A DNA stretch of 64,000 nt from Myxococcales bacterium (GCA_030681895.1 JAUXRI010000229.1:1-64000), one strand, 5' to 3'; counted from the first letter of the stretch, positions 17,233 through 25,182 are shown. Notes: generated by a model not told the origin, from the sequence alone. Translations and numbers: made by a program.

Positions 17233-17942
17233 CCTCGAACGCGAATCACGTACACCAGCCGCGCGACCTGCTTCAGCACGTTGGGCACGCGCCGGAAGAG
17301 GTGAATCGACGGCTGCCGCTTCTCCATCAACTGAATCGGAATCTCGCGAACCTCGAGCCCTTCACGCCAGGCGCGCACGACGAACTCCGAAGCGAACACG
17401 TCCATGTCGACGACGCACTTGTCGATCACCGGCAACAGCTTCTCGCGCCGAAATGCCTTCAAGCCGTGCGTGTCGGTACCCTTGAACCCCAGCGCCACCC
17501 GCAGCAACCCGTTGTGCATGCGCGTCGCGACCCGGCGCACCACCGGCCGGCGATCGCTCGCGCCACGCGCCGCCTTCGAGCCGACGATCAAGTCAGCCTC
17601 GCGACGCTCGAGCCTCGGCACGGCCTGGTCGTAGAAGACGAGGTCACACAGATCGATCTCGTCACACACCACGAGGTTGCCGCGCGCCTTCAAGATGCCG
17701 GCCTTCAGCGCTGAGCCGTAGTTCGGCGTCTCGCTGTGGAACCACTTCAGGCGCGGGTGCTCCTTCGTCATGCGCTCGAGGATCTCGGGCGTGCGATCGC
17801 GCGAGCCGTTCTCGGCGAAGATGATCTCGTAGTCCCAGCCGCGGTCCCCCAGGCCCTTCGCGAGTTCGAGGCCGGCCGACTCGACGATGGCCTCCTCGTT
17901 GTAGACGGGGATTACGACGCTCAGATGTGGGGCGGCAGCCAT
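17226..17942 (-). CDS. Family 2 glycosyltransferase, DPM1-like
   Basis: A 238-residue GT-A fold enzyme without a C-terminal membrane domain. The N-terminal strand is LSVVIPVYNEE (residues 8-18); ENGSRDRTPEIL follows near residue 45; the metal-binding D-x-D equivalent is DEIDLCD near residue 95; and a conserved THGLKAFRR block near residue 162 places it with dolichyl/polyprenyl-phosphate sugar transferases. It should transfer a sugar from a nucleotide donor to polyprenyl phosphate on the cytoplasmic face. This could supply the GT-C enzymes in the window (GT22-like at 25.2-26.8 kb and the membrane protein at 50.3 kb) with lipid-linked donor; that link is inferred. Confidence 0.88.
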   Translation of the reverse strand: MAAAPHLSVVIPVYNEEAIVESAGLELAKGLGDRGWDYEIIFAENGSRDRTPEILERMTKEHPRLKWFHSETPNYGSALKAGILKARGNLVVCDEIDLCDLVFYDQAVPRLERREADLIVGSKAARGASDRRPVVRRVATRMHNGLLRVALGFKGTDTHGLKAFRREKLLPVIDKCVVDMDVFASEFVVRAWREGLEVREIPIQLMEKRQPSIHLFRRVPNVLKQVARLVYVIRVRGQ

Positions 17943-18150
17943 CGGTGGGCCGCGCGCTTAGCACGCCCCTTCGGCACTTCCAGCCCTGCGAAGCACCAGC
18001 CTGCCTGTGCGCCGCCACTGAACGTCCCACACTGATACTGCAAGTTCACCCGAGGCAAAACGCGGGGTAACCTCGCGCGGCTTCGTTTCACCCGACTCAA
18101 CCGGCGCCGAGCCCGATTCTGAGCGAGCCACAAGAGCCACAAGGAGCTCC

Positions 18151-21100
18151 ATGAAGGTCGCATGTCCGTCGTGCAACTCGAGCCTCACCATCGACGACAA
18201 GAAGATTCCGGCTGGCGGCGCGCGCATCAAGTGCCCCACGTGCCAGACCATCTTTCCCGTGAAGCCGGGCATGAGCTCCGGCGCCGTGCCCCTGCCTGGC
18301 GGTGCCGCGCCCGCGTCGTCGGGCGGCGCTGTGCCACTGCCCGGGCTGTCTGCAGCCAAGCCTGCGCCCGCGAGCTGGGAAGACGCCCCCACCCGCGTCG
18401 GACCGCCTGGCGCCGTTCCGCTCCCCGGCGCTGCTGGCCCGTCCGACTGGGAGACCGCGCCGACGAGCGCGATGCCCGCGAGCGGCGCCGTGCCGCTTCC
18501 GGGAGCGTCTGGAATTCCCGGCGCCACCCTGCGCGCTCCGCCGCCGTCGAACGTGCCGAAGCCCTCGACGAAGTCGGGAATCGCGGCCGTTCCGTTGCCC
18601 GGCATCAGCGCTGCGAAACCTGCGGCGAGCTCGTGGGAAGACGAGGCCACCCGAGTCGGAGACGCCACCGGTGGAGCGCCTGCGGGCATCGACATGGACT
18701 TCTCGGCGCAGGCGACGGCCGCGATGCCGAAGCTCGGCGCCGTTCCACTCCCCGGCGCCTCGTCACCATCAGGCGTTCGTCCGAGCGCCGTCGGCAGCAT
18801 TCCCCTGCCGGGTGGAAGCCTGCGCTCAGCGCCTGGCGCCATGCCGCCCTCGGGCAGCGCGGCCGGCGGCGGGCGCTCGAACGCGGGCTCGGTGCCGTTG
18901 CCAGGCTCGAGCGCTCCGTCGGGCGTCCGGTCCTTTGGCGGCGCCGTGCCCCTGCCGGGCTCGAGCTCGCCTTCGGGCCTCCGCTCGAACCCCGCGGCCG
19001 TGCCGCTCCCGGGCGGCTTCAGCGGCGGTGACGATCTCGAGGCCGACTTCAGCAGCCCGGCGACGAACCACATTCCGCTCCCCGGCGCGTCACACTCGGC
19101 GGCGACGCAGGCGGTGCCGGCCCTGCAGACCGATGACGTGCCGTTCTCCGACGACTTCGGCGAAGCGGCTCCGCCACCGGGCGGCAGCGGCGGCATCAAC
19201 ACCTCGTCGGCCGACTTCGGCTTCCCTGATCTGCCTGGCGACAGCGCTGCGGGCTTCGATCCGCCACAGTCGACCGGGTCGGCGGGTGGCTTCGACTTCG
19301 ACGCGCCTGCACCTCCTGCAGTGAGCGGCGGCTTCGACTTCGACGCGCCTGCGCCTCCTCCAGTGAGCGGTGGCTTCGACTTCGACCCGCCCCCCGCGCC
19401 CGCCCCGGTGAGCGGCGGCGGGAGCTTCGACTTCGGAGCGCCTGCGCCCGCCCCCGTCTCAGGCGGCTTCGACTTCGGCGCACCACCTCCTGCGGCAGCG
19501 CCCCCGCCCGACGATCTCGCCTTCGACTTCAACGCTCCAGCGCCAGCGGCACCGGCTCCGGGCCCCGCGCCCTCGTTTGGTGAGGTCGACTTCGGTGGTG
19601 GTGCGCCCAGCGGCGGCGGCGACCTCGAGTTCGACCCGACCGCGGCTCCGAAACGTGGCGGCGGCGACGACATGGAGGCCGACCTCTCGGCGTCCCTGCC
19701 TCCGCAGTCCAGCAAGTCGCAGCAGGGCCCCTCTGACGGCCTCGAGATGTTGTCGTTCATCGACGACACCGCGAAAGACGCAGGCGCACCCACCACCCAG
19801 GCGCCCGTCCGGCGGTTTCACATCAAGCGCCGCAGCGGCAAGGTGTTCGGCCCGTTCGAAGAGCCGGTCATCGTCAAGATGCTCGAAGAGGCGCAGCTGC
19901 TCGGCAACGAAGAGGTCTCGATCGACGCCGAGAACTGGCAGCCCATCGGCAGCGAGCCCTCGTTCCAGGCCGTGATCGCCAAGCTGATGGAAGCGCCCGG
20001 TCGCTCGACGACGCAGATGGGCCTGCCGCAGGTCGAGGACAAGCCCAAGGGCCCCTCGATGGAGAAGCTCAAGCAGCTCTACGAGGGCCGCATGGCCTCG
20101 GTCGCGGTGGTCGAGAGCAAGCCCCCCGTCCCGTTCATCAAGCGCGTGCCGTACATCGCCGCGGGCGTGTTGGCGGCGGGCATCATCGGCGCTGGCGTCT
20201 TCGCTGGCGTCGCGACCCCGTATGGCTGGTTCTTCCTGAAGAAGATCTTCCCGGCCCGGGTGAAGGCCGACACACGAGAAGGCGGCTACCTGGCGCAGGC
20301 CCGCGCTGGCTTCCTCAAAGACACGTTCAAGGCCTACGCCACGTCGCGAGACCTCGCGAACCAGGCGCTCGCCGTGAAGGAATACCCAGAGGCGCGCGCG
20401 GTGTGGAGCCAGGCCGTCTACTCGCTCCAGCGCAAGTACAACGCAGCGGCGGCGGGCGAGGTCCTTCAGGCCGATGGAGAGCTCACCAACATCGAGCTCC
20501 TCGGCGAGAAGCACGTCGAGGTCTTGAAGGCCCGCGCCGGCAGCGCTCTGGTGCACAACGACGCCGACACCGCGCGCAGTCTGGTCGACGAGGCGCTCGC
20601 ACGCGAAGAGAACAAGGACGATCTCGAGCTCTTCTTCCTGCGCGCCGAGGCCTTCCTGCTCAAGCGCTCCATCGGCGAAGCGAACGGGGTGTACACGCAG
20701 ATCCTCGTGAAGAACCCGAAGAGCGCGCGGGCGCTGCACGCCCAGGCCACGCTGCTGCGGCAGAAGAACGAGATCGAGCCCGCCATCGAGAAGTACGAGG
20801 CCGCGCTCGCGGCGGATGCCGATCACGTCTCGTCGGGCATCGAGCTGGCCGAGCTCTTCCTCGTCGTGAAGCTCGACAAGGCGAAGGGCGAGGCGGTGCT
20901 GACGAACCTGCTGACGCCAGAGAAAAAGGCGCAGATGGCGCCGGCGGAGCTGGGCAAGGCGCTGGCCCTCAAGGCCGAGACCCTCGTCGTCGAGCAGCAG
21001 CTGACCGAGTCGCTCCCCGTCTTCGAAGAGGCCCTCAAGGCCGACCCGAAGAACGCCTTCACACAGGGCCGCATGGCGCGGGTGCTGGGAGTGCTCAACC

Positions 21101-22557
21101 AGCCCGACAAGGCGCTGCCCCTCTTCCGCGACGCCGCGGCGGCCGCCCCTGACAACCTCGAGTACACCGAGGGCTACCTGTCGAGCCTGATTCTCCTGGG
21201 CAAGATGGACGAGGCCACCAAGGTGATGCAGGGCGCGAACGCCCGCTTCCCCGGCAACGCGATGCTGTCGTACCTCTCGGGCCGCGTCGCCGATGCCCTC
21301 GACGACTCGAAGTCGGCCGAAGATGGCTACAAACGAGCGATCGCCGCTGACCCGACCATCACCGACGCCCACCTCTATCTCTCCCGCCTCTACGTTCGTT
21401 TCCGCCGGTACGCCGACGCGCTGCCCGTGCTGGAGCAGGGCCTCGAGAAGGACACGAAGAACGCTGCCCTCCACGTCGGCATGGGCGAGCTGGCTTTCCA
21501 CGAGCGCGAGTTCGATCGCGCCGAGGCGGAGTTCAAGCAGGCCAGCGAGCTCAACAGAAACTCCAGCGAGGCCTTCCGCGGCCTGTCGCTGGTCGCCCTC
21601 GAGAAGGGGAAGCTGGACCTCGCCCTCGCGCACATCGAGAAGGCCCTCGAGATCAACCCGCGCCTGCAGGGCGGGCGGCTGCAGAAGGGCATGGCGCTGT
21701 GGAAGCTGCAACGGCTGCCCGAGTCGGTGCAGGAGCTCGAGAAGGCGCGTGAAGAGGAGCCCCGCAACACGCAGGTCATCGTCACGCTTGGCGCCGTGGA
21801 GTTCGAGCAGGGCCAGCTGTCGAACGCGCTCAACCACCTGCTCTCGGCGCTGCAGTCAGAGCCCAGCCACCCCGACGGGAACTTCTACATGGCGCGCGTG
21901 AAGAACGCGTCGCGCGACCACAGCCAGGCCGTCGAGGCGATCAAGCGCGCGCTCGAGACCGACGCGAAGAACCCGCTCTACCGCTACTGGTACGGCCGCA
22001 TTCTCGCCGACGCCAAGCGCAGCGAAGAGGCCATCGTCGAGTTCAAGCAGGCCATCGAGCTCAACCCGAAGTACGTCGACGCGCTCGAGACGCTGGGCCG
22101 CATCTACGTGGAGCGCAACCAGCTCAAGGACGCCGTCGACGCATTCACCAAGGCGCTCGCCGTCGACCCGGGCCGCAACACCGCGCGCGCGGCGACGGGT
22201 GACGCGTACATGAAGCTCCAGGACTGGGACGGCGCCATCAAGGCGTACACCGCGGCCATCGAGGCCGACCCCGAGAACCCGAACCTCGTCTATGCGTACT
22301 CGCGGCTCGCCAGCGCGTACCAGGAGAAGGGGCCCAGGCAGTTCCAGAAGGCCGTCGACTGGTACTTCAAGGCCACGAAGATCGACCCGCAGAACGGTGA
22401 AGCCTTCAAGAACCTCGGCTACCTGCTCAAGGACCTCAAGAAGTCCAAAGAGGCGCAGAGCGCGTGGCGCGAGTACCTGAAGGTGACGACGGACGACGAG
22501 AAGACCAAGAAGGTCGTCGAGGACGATCTCGAAGATCTCATCGCAGAGGGGAAATGA
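18151..22557 (+). CDS. Zinc-ribbon / VPLPG-repeat / GYF-like / TM / TPR protein
   Basis: A 1468-residue protein. Residues 1-40 are a MJ0042-type zinc ribbon (CPSC at 5-8, CPTC at 28-31). Residues ~43-310 are low complexity with eleven [VI]PLPG motifs, plus three W-E-[DT] motifs, two of them ending TRVG. Residues ~310-520 repeat GFDFDAP-like units rich in Phe, Asp and Pro. A GYF_2-like domain lies at ~555-615 (FHIKRRSGKVFGPFEEP, then ENWQPIG). One membrane helix is at ~665-690. The rest (~730-1460) is roughly 15-20 TPR units, probably periplasmic. Zinc ribbon plus GYF plus TM is the architecture reported for the cytoplasmic part of the Myxococcus gliding protein GltJ. A Shine-Dalgarno AAGGAG sits 4 bases before ATG. 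serS starts one base after the stop. Confidence 0.9.
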   Translation: MKVACPSCNSSLTIDDKKIPAGGARIKCPTCQTIFPVKPGMSSGAVPLPGGAAPASSGGAVPLPGLSAAKPAPASWEDAPTRVGPPGAVPLPGAAGPSDWETAPTSAMPASGAVPLPGASGIPGATLRAPPPSNVPKPSTKSGIAAVPLPGISAAKPAASSWEDEATRVGDATGGAPAGIDMDFSAQATAAMPKLGAVPLPGASSPSGVRPSAVGSIPLPGGSLRSAPGAMPPSGSAAGGGRSNAGSVPLPGSSAPSGVRSFGGAVPLPGSSSPSGLRSNPAAVPLPGGFSGGDDLEADFSSPATNHIPLPGASHSAATQAVPALQTDDVPFSDDFGEAAPPPGGSGGINTSSADFGFPDLPGDSAAGFDPPQSTGSAGGFDFDAPAPPAVSGGFDFDAPAPPPVSGGFDFDPPPAPAPVSGGGSFDFGAPAPAPVSGGFDFGAPPPAAAPPPDDLAFDFNAPAPAAPAPGPAPSFGEVDFGGGAPSGGGDLEFDPTAAPKRGGGDDMEADLSASLPPQSSKSQQGPSDGLEMLSFIDDTAKDAGAPTTQAPVRRFHIKRRSGKVFGPFEEPVIVKMLEEAQLLGNEEVSIDAENWQPIGSEPSFQAVIAKLMEAPGRSTTQMGLPQVEDKPKGPSMEKLKQLYEGRMASVAVVESKPPVPFIKRVPYIAAGVLAAGIIGAGVFAGVATPYGWFFLKKIFPARVKADTREGGYLAQARAGFLKDTFKAYATSRDLANQALAVKEYPEARAVWSQAVYSLQRKYNAAAAGEVLQADGELTNIELLGEKHVEVLKARAGSALVHNDADTARSLVDEALAREENKDDLELFFLRAEAFLLKRSIGEANGVYTQILVKNPKSARALHAQATLLRQKNEIEPAIEKYEAALAADADHVSSGIELAELFLVVKLDKAKGEAVLTNLLTPEKKAQMAPAELGKALALKAETLVVEQQLTESLPVFEEALKADPKNAFTQGRMARVLGVLNQPDKALPLFRDAAAAAPDNLEYTEGYLSSLILLGKMDEATKVMQGANARFPGNAMLSYLSGRVADALDDSKSAEDGYKRAIAADPTITDAHLYLSRLYVRFRRYADALPVLEQGLEKDTKNAALHVGMGELAFHEREFDRAEAEFKQASELNRNSSEAFRGLSLVALEKGKLDLALAHIEKALEINPRLQGGRLQKGMALWKLQRLPESVQELEKAREEEPRNTQVIVTLGAVEFEQGQLSNALNHLLSALQSEPSHPDGNFYMARVKNASRDHSQAVEAIKRALETDAKNPLYRYWYGRILADAKRSEEAIVEFKQAIELNPKYVDALETLGRIYVERNQLKDAVDAFTKALAVDPGRNTARAATGDAYMKLQDWDGAIKAYTAAIEADPENPNLVYAYSRLASAYQEKGPRQFQKAVDWYFKATKIDPQNGEAFKNLGYLLKDLKKSKEAQSAWREYLKVTTDDEKTKKVVEDDLEDLIAEGK

Positions 22558-22558
22558 C

Positions 22559-23848
22559 GTGCTGGATCTGAATCAGGTTTCGAAGAACTTCGACGAGGTC
22601 GTCACGCGATTGACCGCACGCGGCGGCAGCCTCGATCTGTCGCGCTTCAAGGAGCTCTTCGCCGAGCGCAAGAAGGTCTACGTCGAGCTCGAGGCCAACC
22701 AGGCGAAGAAGAACAAAGCCCAGGAGCTGATGAAGACCGACGCGAGCAAACGCGCCGAGCTCGGCCCCGAGATGAAGGCCCTGGGCGTCGTCATCAAGGA
22801 CGCCGAGGTGAAGCTCAAAGGCATCGAAGACGAGCTGTCGGTGCTGATGATGAACACGCCCAACGTGCCGCACGCCTCGGTGCCGACTGGCGCGTCGGAG
22901 CACGACAACGTCGTCTCGCGCACCTGGGGCGAGAAGCCGACGTTCACCTTCACGCCGAAGCAGCACTTCGAGATCGGCGAGAAGCTGGGCCTGCTCGACT
23001 TCGAGCGCGCCGCGAAGGTGTCGGGCAGCCGCTTTGCGTTCTCGAAGGGTGCGCTCGCCCGGCTGGAGCGCGCGCTGGCCGCGTTCATGATCGATGAGCA
23101 CTCGAAGAAGGGGTACCTCGAGCTGCTCCCGCCCTACCTGGTGTCTCGGCAGTCGATGACGGGCACGGGCCAACTCCCGAAGTTCGAGGCTGACGCGTTC
23201 AAGACCGTCGGCTGGGGCGAGACCGACGAGGAGCGCCGCCGCAGCGAGTTCTTCCTCATTCCCACCGCCGAAGTGCCGGTCACGAACTACCACGCCGACG
23301 AGATCCTCGAGGCGATGCCCGTGAAGTACTGCGCGTTCTCACCCTGCTTCCGCGCCGAAGCCGGTTCGGCGGGCAAAGACACGCGCGGCCTCATTCGTAT
23401 GCACCAGTTCAACAAGGTCGAGCTGGTGATGTTCACCCGGCCCGATCAGGCGGAGCAGGCCCACGAGCAGCTCACCGCCGACGCGGCGTCGATTCTCGAG
23501 AAGCTCGGGCTGCACTACCGGCAGGTGCTGCTCTGCACGGCCGACATGGGCTTCGCGTCGACCAAGACCTACGATCTCGAGGTCTGGCTGCCGGGTCAGA
23601 ACGCGTACCGAGAGATCTCGAGCTGCTCCTGGTTCTCGGACTTCCAGTCGCGTCGCGCGAAGATCCGGTTCCGGCCCGCGCCGGGCGAGAAGCCGCAGCT
23701 GGTGCACACGCTCAACGGCTCAGGCCTGGCGGTCGGCCGCACGGTGGTGGCGTTGCTCGAGAACTACCAACGGGAAGACGGCACCGTGAAGCTGCCTGAC
23801 GTGCTCGTCCCGTACATGGGCGGCCTGACCGAGCTCCGGCCCGGCTGA
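22559..23848 (+). CDS. serS: Seryl-tRNA synthetase
   Basis: A 429-residue class II synthetase that charges tRNA-Ser. Residues 1-~105 form the long antiparallel coiled-coil arm that grips the variable arm of tRNA-Ser. Motif 2 is FSPCFRAEAGSAGKDTRG near residue 262, followed by HQFNKVEL; motif 3 is NGSGLAVGRTVVALLENYQ near residue 389. Length is normal. The start is GTG at 22559, one base after the stop of the preceding gene, which suggests co-transcription or coupling. Downstream lie the tRNA-Ser genes it serves. Cytoplasmic and essential. Confidence 0.97.
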   Translation: MLDLNQVSKNFDEVVTRLTARGGSLDLSRFKELFAERKKVYVELEANQAKKNKAQELMKTDASKRAELGPEMKALGVVIKDAEVKLKGIEDELSVLMMNTPNVPHASVPTGASEHDNVVSRTWGEKPTFTFTPKQHFEIGEKLGLLDFERAAKVSGSRFAFSKGALARLERALAAFMIDEHSKKGYLELLPPYLVSRQSMTGTGQLPKFEADAFKTVGWGETDEERRRSEFFLIPTAEVPVTNYHADEILEAMPVKYCAFSPCFRAEAGSAGKDTRGLIRMHQFNKVELVMFTRPDQAEQAHEQLTADAASILEKLGLHYRQVLLCTADMGFASTKTYDLEVWLPGQNAYREISSCSWFSDFQSRRAKIRFRPAPGEKPQLVHTLNGSGLAVGRTVVALLENYQREDGTVKLPDVLVPYMGGLTELRPG

Positions 23849-23895
23849 TCCAGCGAAAACCTCGTTGCGTCGCCAGACGCCTTGCGATAGCAGGA

Positions 23896-23929
23896 GCGCC
23901 CCGAACGACAGTCGTTTCGTCAGGGGTGC
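23896..23929 (+). other. Two-tier stem-loop between serS and the first tRNA-Ser
   Basis: GCGCCCC (23896-23902) pairs with GGGGTGC (23923-23929) over 7 bp with one G-T pair, enclosing an inner AACGA/TCGTT stem (23904-23916) with a 3-base loop. No T-run follows, so it is not a clear intrinsic terminator; it may be a processing site or weak terminator separating mRNA from tRNA. The rest of 23849-23988 shows nothing else. Confidence 0.35.
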
Positions 23930-23988
23930 AGGGTCGTCGCAGTCTGGTCGACAAGCAGTCTGGAGTCGGAACGGGAGCAGGTCGGTCA

Positions 23989-24075
23989 GGAACAGTGGCC
24001 GAGTGGCTGAAGGCGCCGGTCTTGAAAACCGGAGAAGCTGAAAGGCTTCCGAAGGTTCGAATCCTTCCTGTTCCG
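23989..24075 (+). tRNA. tRNA-Ser (anticodon TGA)
   Basis: An 87-base tRNA. Acceptor GGAACAG pairs with CTGTTCC; the anticodon stem CCGGT/ACCGG closes loop CTTGAAA with anticodon TGA; a long variable arm (AGAAGCTGAAAGGCTTCC region) marks it as type II serine; T-loop GGTTCGAATCC is canonical. Discriminator is G. The 3' CCA is not encoded. Confidence 0.95.
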
Positions 24076-24133
24076 AGTTGGAATGCAGGTGCAGCACGCT
24101 GAACAGCAGCAGTTCTTTGACAGCTTTCGTTGT

Positions 24134-24220
24134 GGAGAGATGGCCGAGAGGCTGAAGGCGCAGGTTTGCTAAACCTGTATACTCGTAAGGGTATCGAGGG
24201 TTCGAATCCCTCTCTCTCCG
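24134..24220 (+). tRNA. tRNA-Ser (anticodon GCT)
   Basis: An 87-base type II tRNA. Acceptor GGAGAGA pairs with TCTCTCC; anticodon stem CAGGT/ACCTG closes TTGCTAA with anticodon GCT, reading AGY codons. Variable arm TACTCGTAAGGGTATCG; T-loop GGTTCGAATCC. No encoded CCA. Confidence 0.95.
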
Positions 24221-24234
24221 CACCAGGTCGCAGA

Positions 24235-24308
24235 GCTCCCTTAGCTCAGCTGGATAGAGCGTTGGACTACGAATCCAAAGGCCGGAGGTTCGAATCCTCC
24301 AGGGAGCG
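24235..24308 (+). tRNA. tRNA-Arg (anticodon ACG)
   Basis: A 74-base type I tRNA. Acceptor GCTCCCT pairs with AGGGAGC; anticodon stem TTGGA/TCCAA closes CTACGAA with anticodon ACG. A34 of this tRNA is the normal substrate for deamination to inosine by TadA, whose gene follows 34 bases downstream. It lies 14 bases after the tRNA-Ser(GCT) end, so both come from one precursor. Confidence 0.95.
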
Positions 24309-24342
24309 CATCACGTCGCCCGACCCACTCGACGAGCAGTTC

Positions 24343-24795
24343 ATGCAGCACGCGCTGAAGCTGGCGCGTGAAGCAGCGACGCTCGGAGAGGTTCCGGTCG
24401 GTGCGGTGGCGGTGAAAGACGGGGTGGTCGTCGGCACCGGGATGAACCGGCGCGAAATCGACAACGATCCATTCTCACACGCCGAGCTGGTGGCGATGCG
24501 GCGGGCAGCCGAGACACTCGGTGCCTGGCGGCTCATCGGCGTCACCGTCTACGTCACGCTCGAACCCTGCGCGATGTGCGCCGGGGCGATGGTGCAGGGT
24601 CGCTTGAGCCGGTTGGTCTTCGGCGCGTCAGACCCGAAAGCAGGTGCCGTCGGCTCGCTGTACGATCTCGCCCGGGACTCACGACACAACCACCGGGTCG
24701 AGGTGACAAGCGGCGTGCGAGGTGATGAATGCAGTGCCGTGCTGAAGGACTTCTTCAAGGCGTTGAGGGCGAAGAAGAGCGAGACAACTGAATAG
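24343..24795 (+). CDS. tadA: tRNA adenosine(34) deaminase TadA
   Basis: A 150-residue zinc-dependent deaminase converting wobble adenosine of tRNA-Arg(ACG) to inosine. Catalytic motifs are present: HAELVAMR near residue 47 (zinc His and proton-shuttling Glu) and PCAMCAGAM near residue 77 (two zinc Cys), then FGASDPKAGAVGSLYDL typical of TadA. ATG at 24343 falls on a Met conserved inside the first helix (compare WMRHAL in E. coli), so the product would lack a few N-terminal residues usual in the family. The frame is open upstream and contains ATC at 24310, directly behind the tRNA-Arg, but no ATG, GTG or TTG. It is embedded in the tRNA cluster. Confidence 0.92.
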   Translation: MQHALKLAREAATLGEVPVGAVAVKDGVVVGTGMNRREIDNDPFSHAELVAMRRAAETLGAWRLIGVTVYVTLEPCAMCAGAMVQGRLSRLVFGASDPKAGAVGSLYDLARDSRHNHRVEVTSGVRGDECSAVLKDFFKALRAKKSETTE

Positions 24796-24805
24796 CAGTC
24801 GAGAT

Positions 24806-24892
24806 GGAGAGCTGGCCGAGTGGTCGAAGGCACCTGACTCGAAATCAGGCATACCGGTAACGGTATCTAAGGTTCGAATCCTTAGCTCTCCG
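24806..24892 (+). tRNA. tRNA-Ser (anticodon CGA)
   Basis: An 87-base type II tRNA starting 10 bases after the tadA stop. Acceptor GGAGAGC pairs with GCTCTCC; anticodon stem CCTGA/TCAGG closes CTCGAAA with anticodon CGA. Variable arm CATACCGGTAACGGTATC region; T-loop GGTTCGAATCC. No encoded CCA. Confidence 0.95.
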
Positions 24893-24926
24893 CTTCACCC
24901 CACCGGCTTTGATGCGCCGGGCCTTT

Positions 24927-25013
24927 GGAGAGGTGGCCGAGCGGTCGAAGGCGCGCGCCTGGAAAGCGTGTAAATCTGAAAGGGTTTCGTGGGTTCGAAT
25001 CCCACCCTCTCCG
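24927..25013 (+). tRNA. tRNA-Ser (anticodon GGA)
   Basis: An 87-base type II tRNA. Acceptor GGAGAGG pairs with CCTCTCC; anticodon stem CGCGC/GCGTG (one G-T) closes CTGGAAA with anticodon GGA. Variable arm around AATCTGAAAGGGTTT; T-loop GGTTCGAATCC. With TGA, CGA and GCT it completes the serine set. Confidence 0.95.
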
Positions 25014-25040
25014 CTGGTAGAGTTTTCGAGTCGAACTTCT

Positions 25041-25120
25041 GGTCAGGGCAACGCGGGGCCGTGAACCCCGCCAGGTCCGGAAGGAAGCACCGGTAGCGTT
25101 ACTTCGCGTGTGTCCTGGCC
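25041..25120 (+). ncRNA. ffs: Small bacterial SRP RNA (4.5S type)
   Basis: The ends GGTCAGG (25041-25047) and CCTGGCC (25114-25120) pair. The apical region carries the highly conserved CAGGTCCGGAAGGAAGCA sequence (25072-25089) with the GGAA tetraloop and asymmetric internal loop that bind Ffh, followed by GTAGCGTTACTTCGCGTGTG. The mature RNA may extend a few bases beyond each end. It guides co-translational targeting of membrane proteins. Placement 27 bases after a tRNA-Ser fits a shared precursor. Confidence 0.92.
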
Positions 25121-25133
25121 GTTCATTTTCGAG

Positions 25134-25172
25134 AGCCGCTCCCCTCTAGCAGGTGGGCGGCTTTCGTCTTTT
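25134..25172 (+). terminator. Intrinsic terminator of the serS/tRNA/SRP RNA block
   Basis: AGCCGC (25134-25139) pairs with GCGGCT (25157-25162), extended inward by C/G pairs, followed by TTCGTCTTTT. It sits 14 bases after the SRP RNA and 11 bases before the end of the convergent GT22-like gene, so it closes the plus-strand transcript. Confidence 0.75.
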
Positions 25173-25182
25173 CAAGCGCCCG

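Noticed and set aside
19459..21837. Long open frame of ~790 codons on the minus strand opposite the TPR protein.
   Set aside because: It is the mirror of the codon bias of the real gene; composition is Leu/Glu/Arg/His-rich without domains, and the plus-strand gene is certain.
23989..25013. tRNA cluster as an integration site for a mobile element.
   Set aside because: No integrase, no direct repeat of a tRNA 3' end and no change in base composition were seen; the tRNAs are intact.
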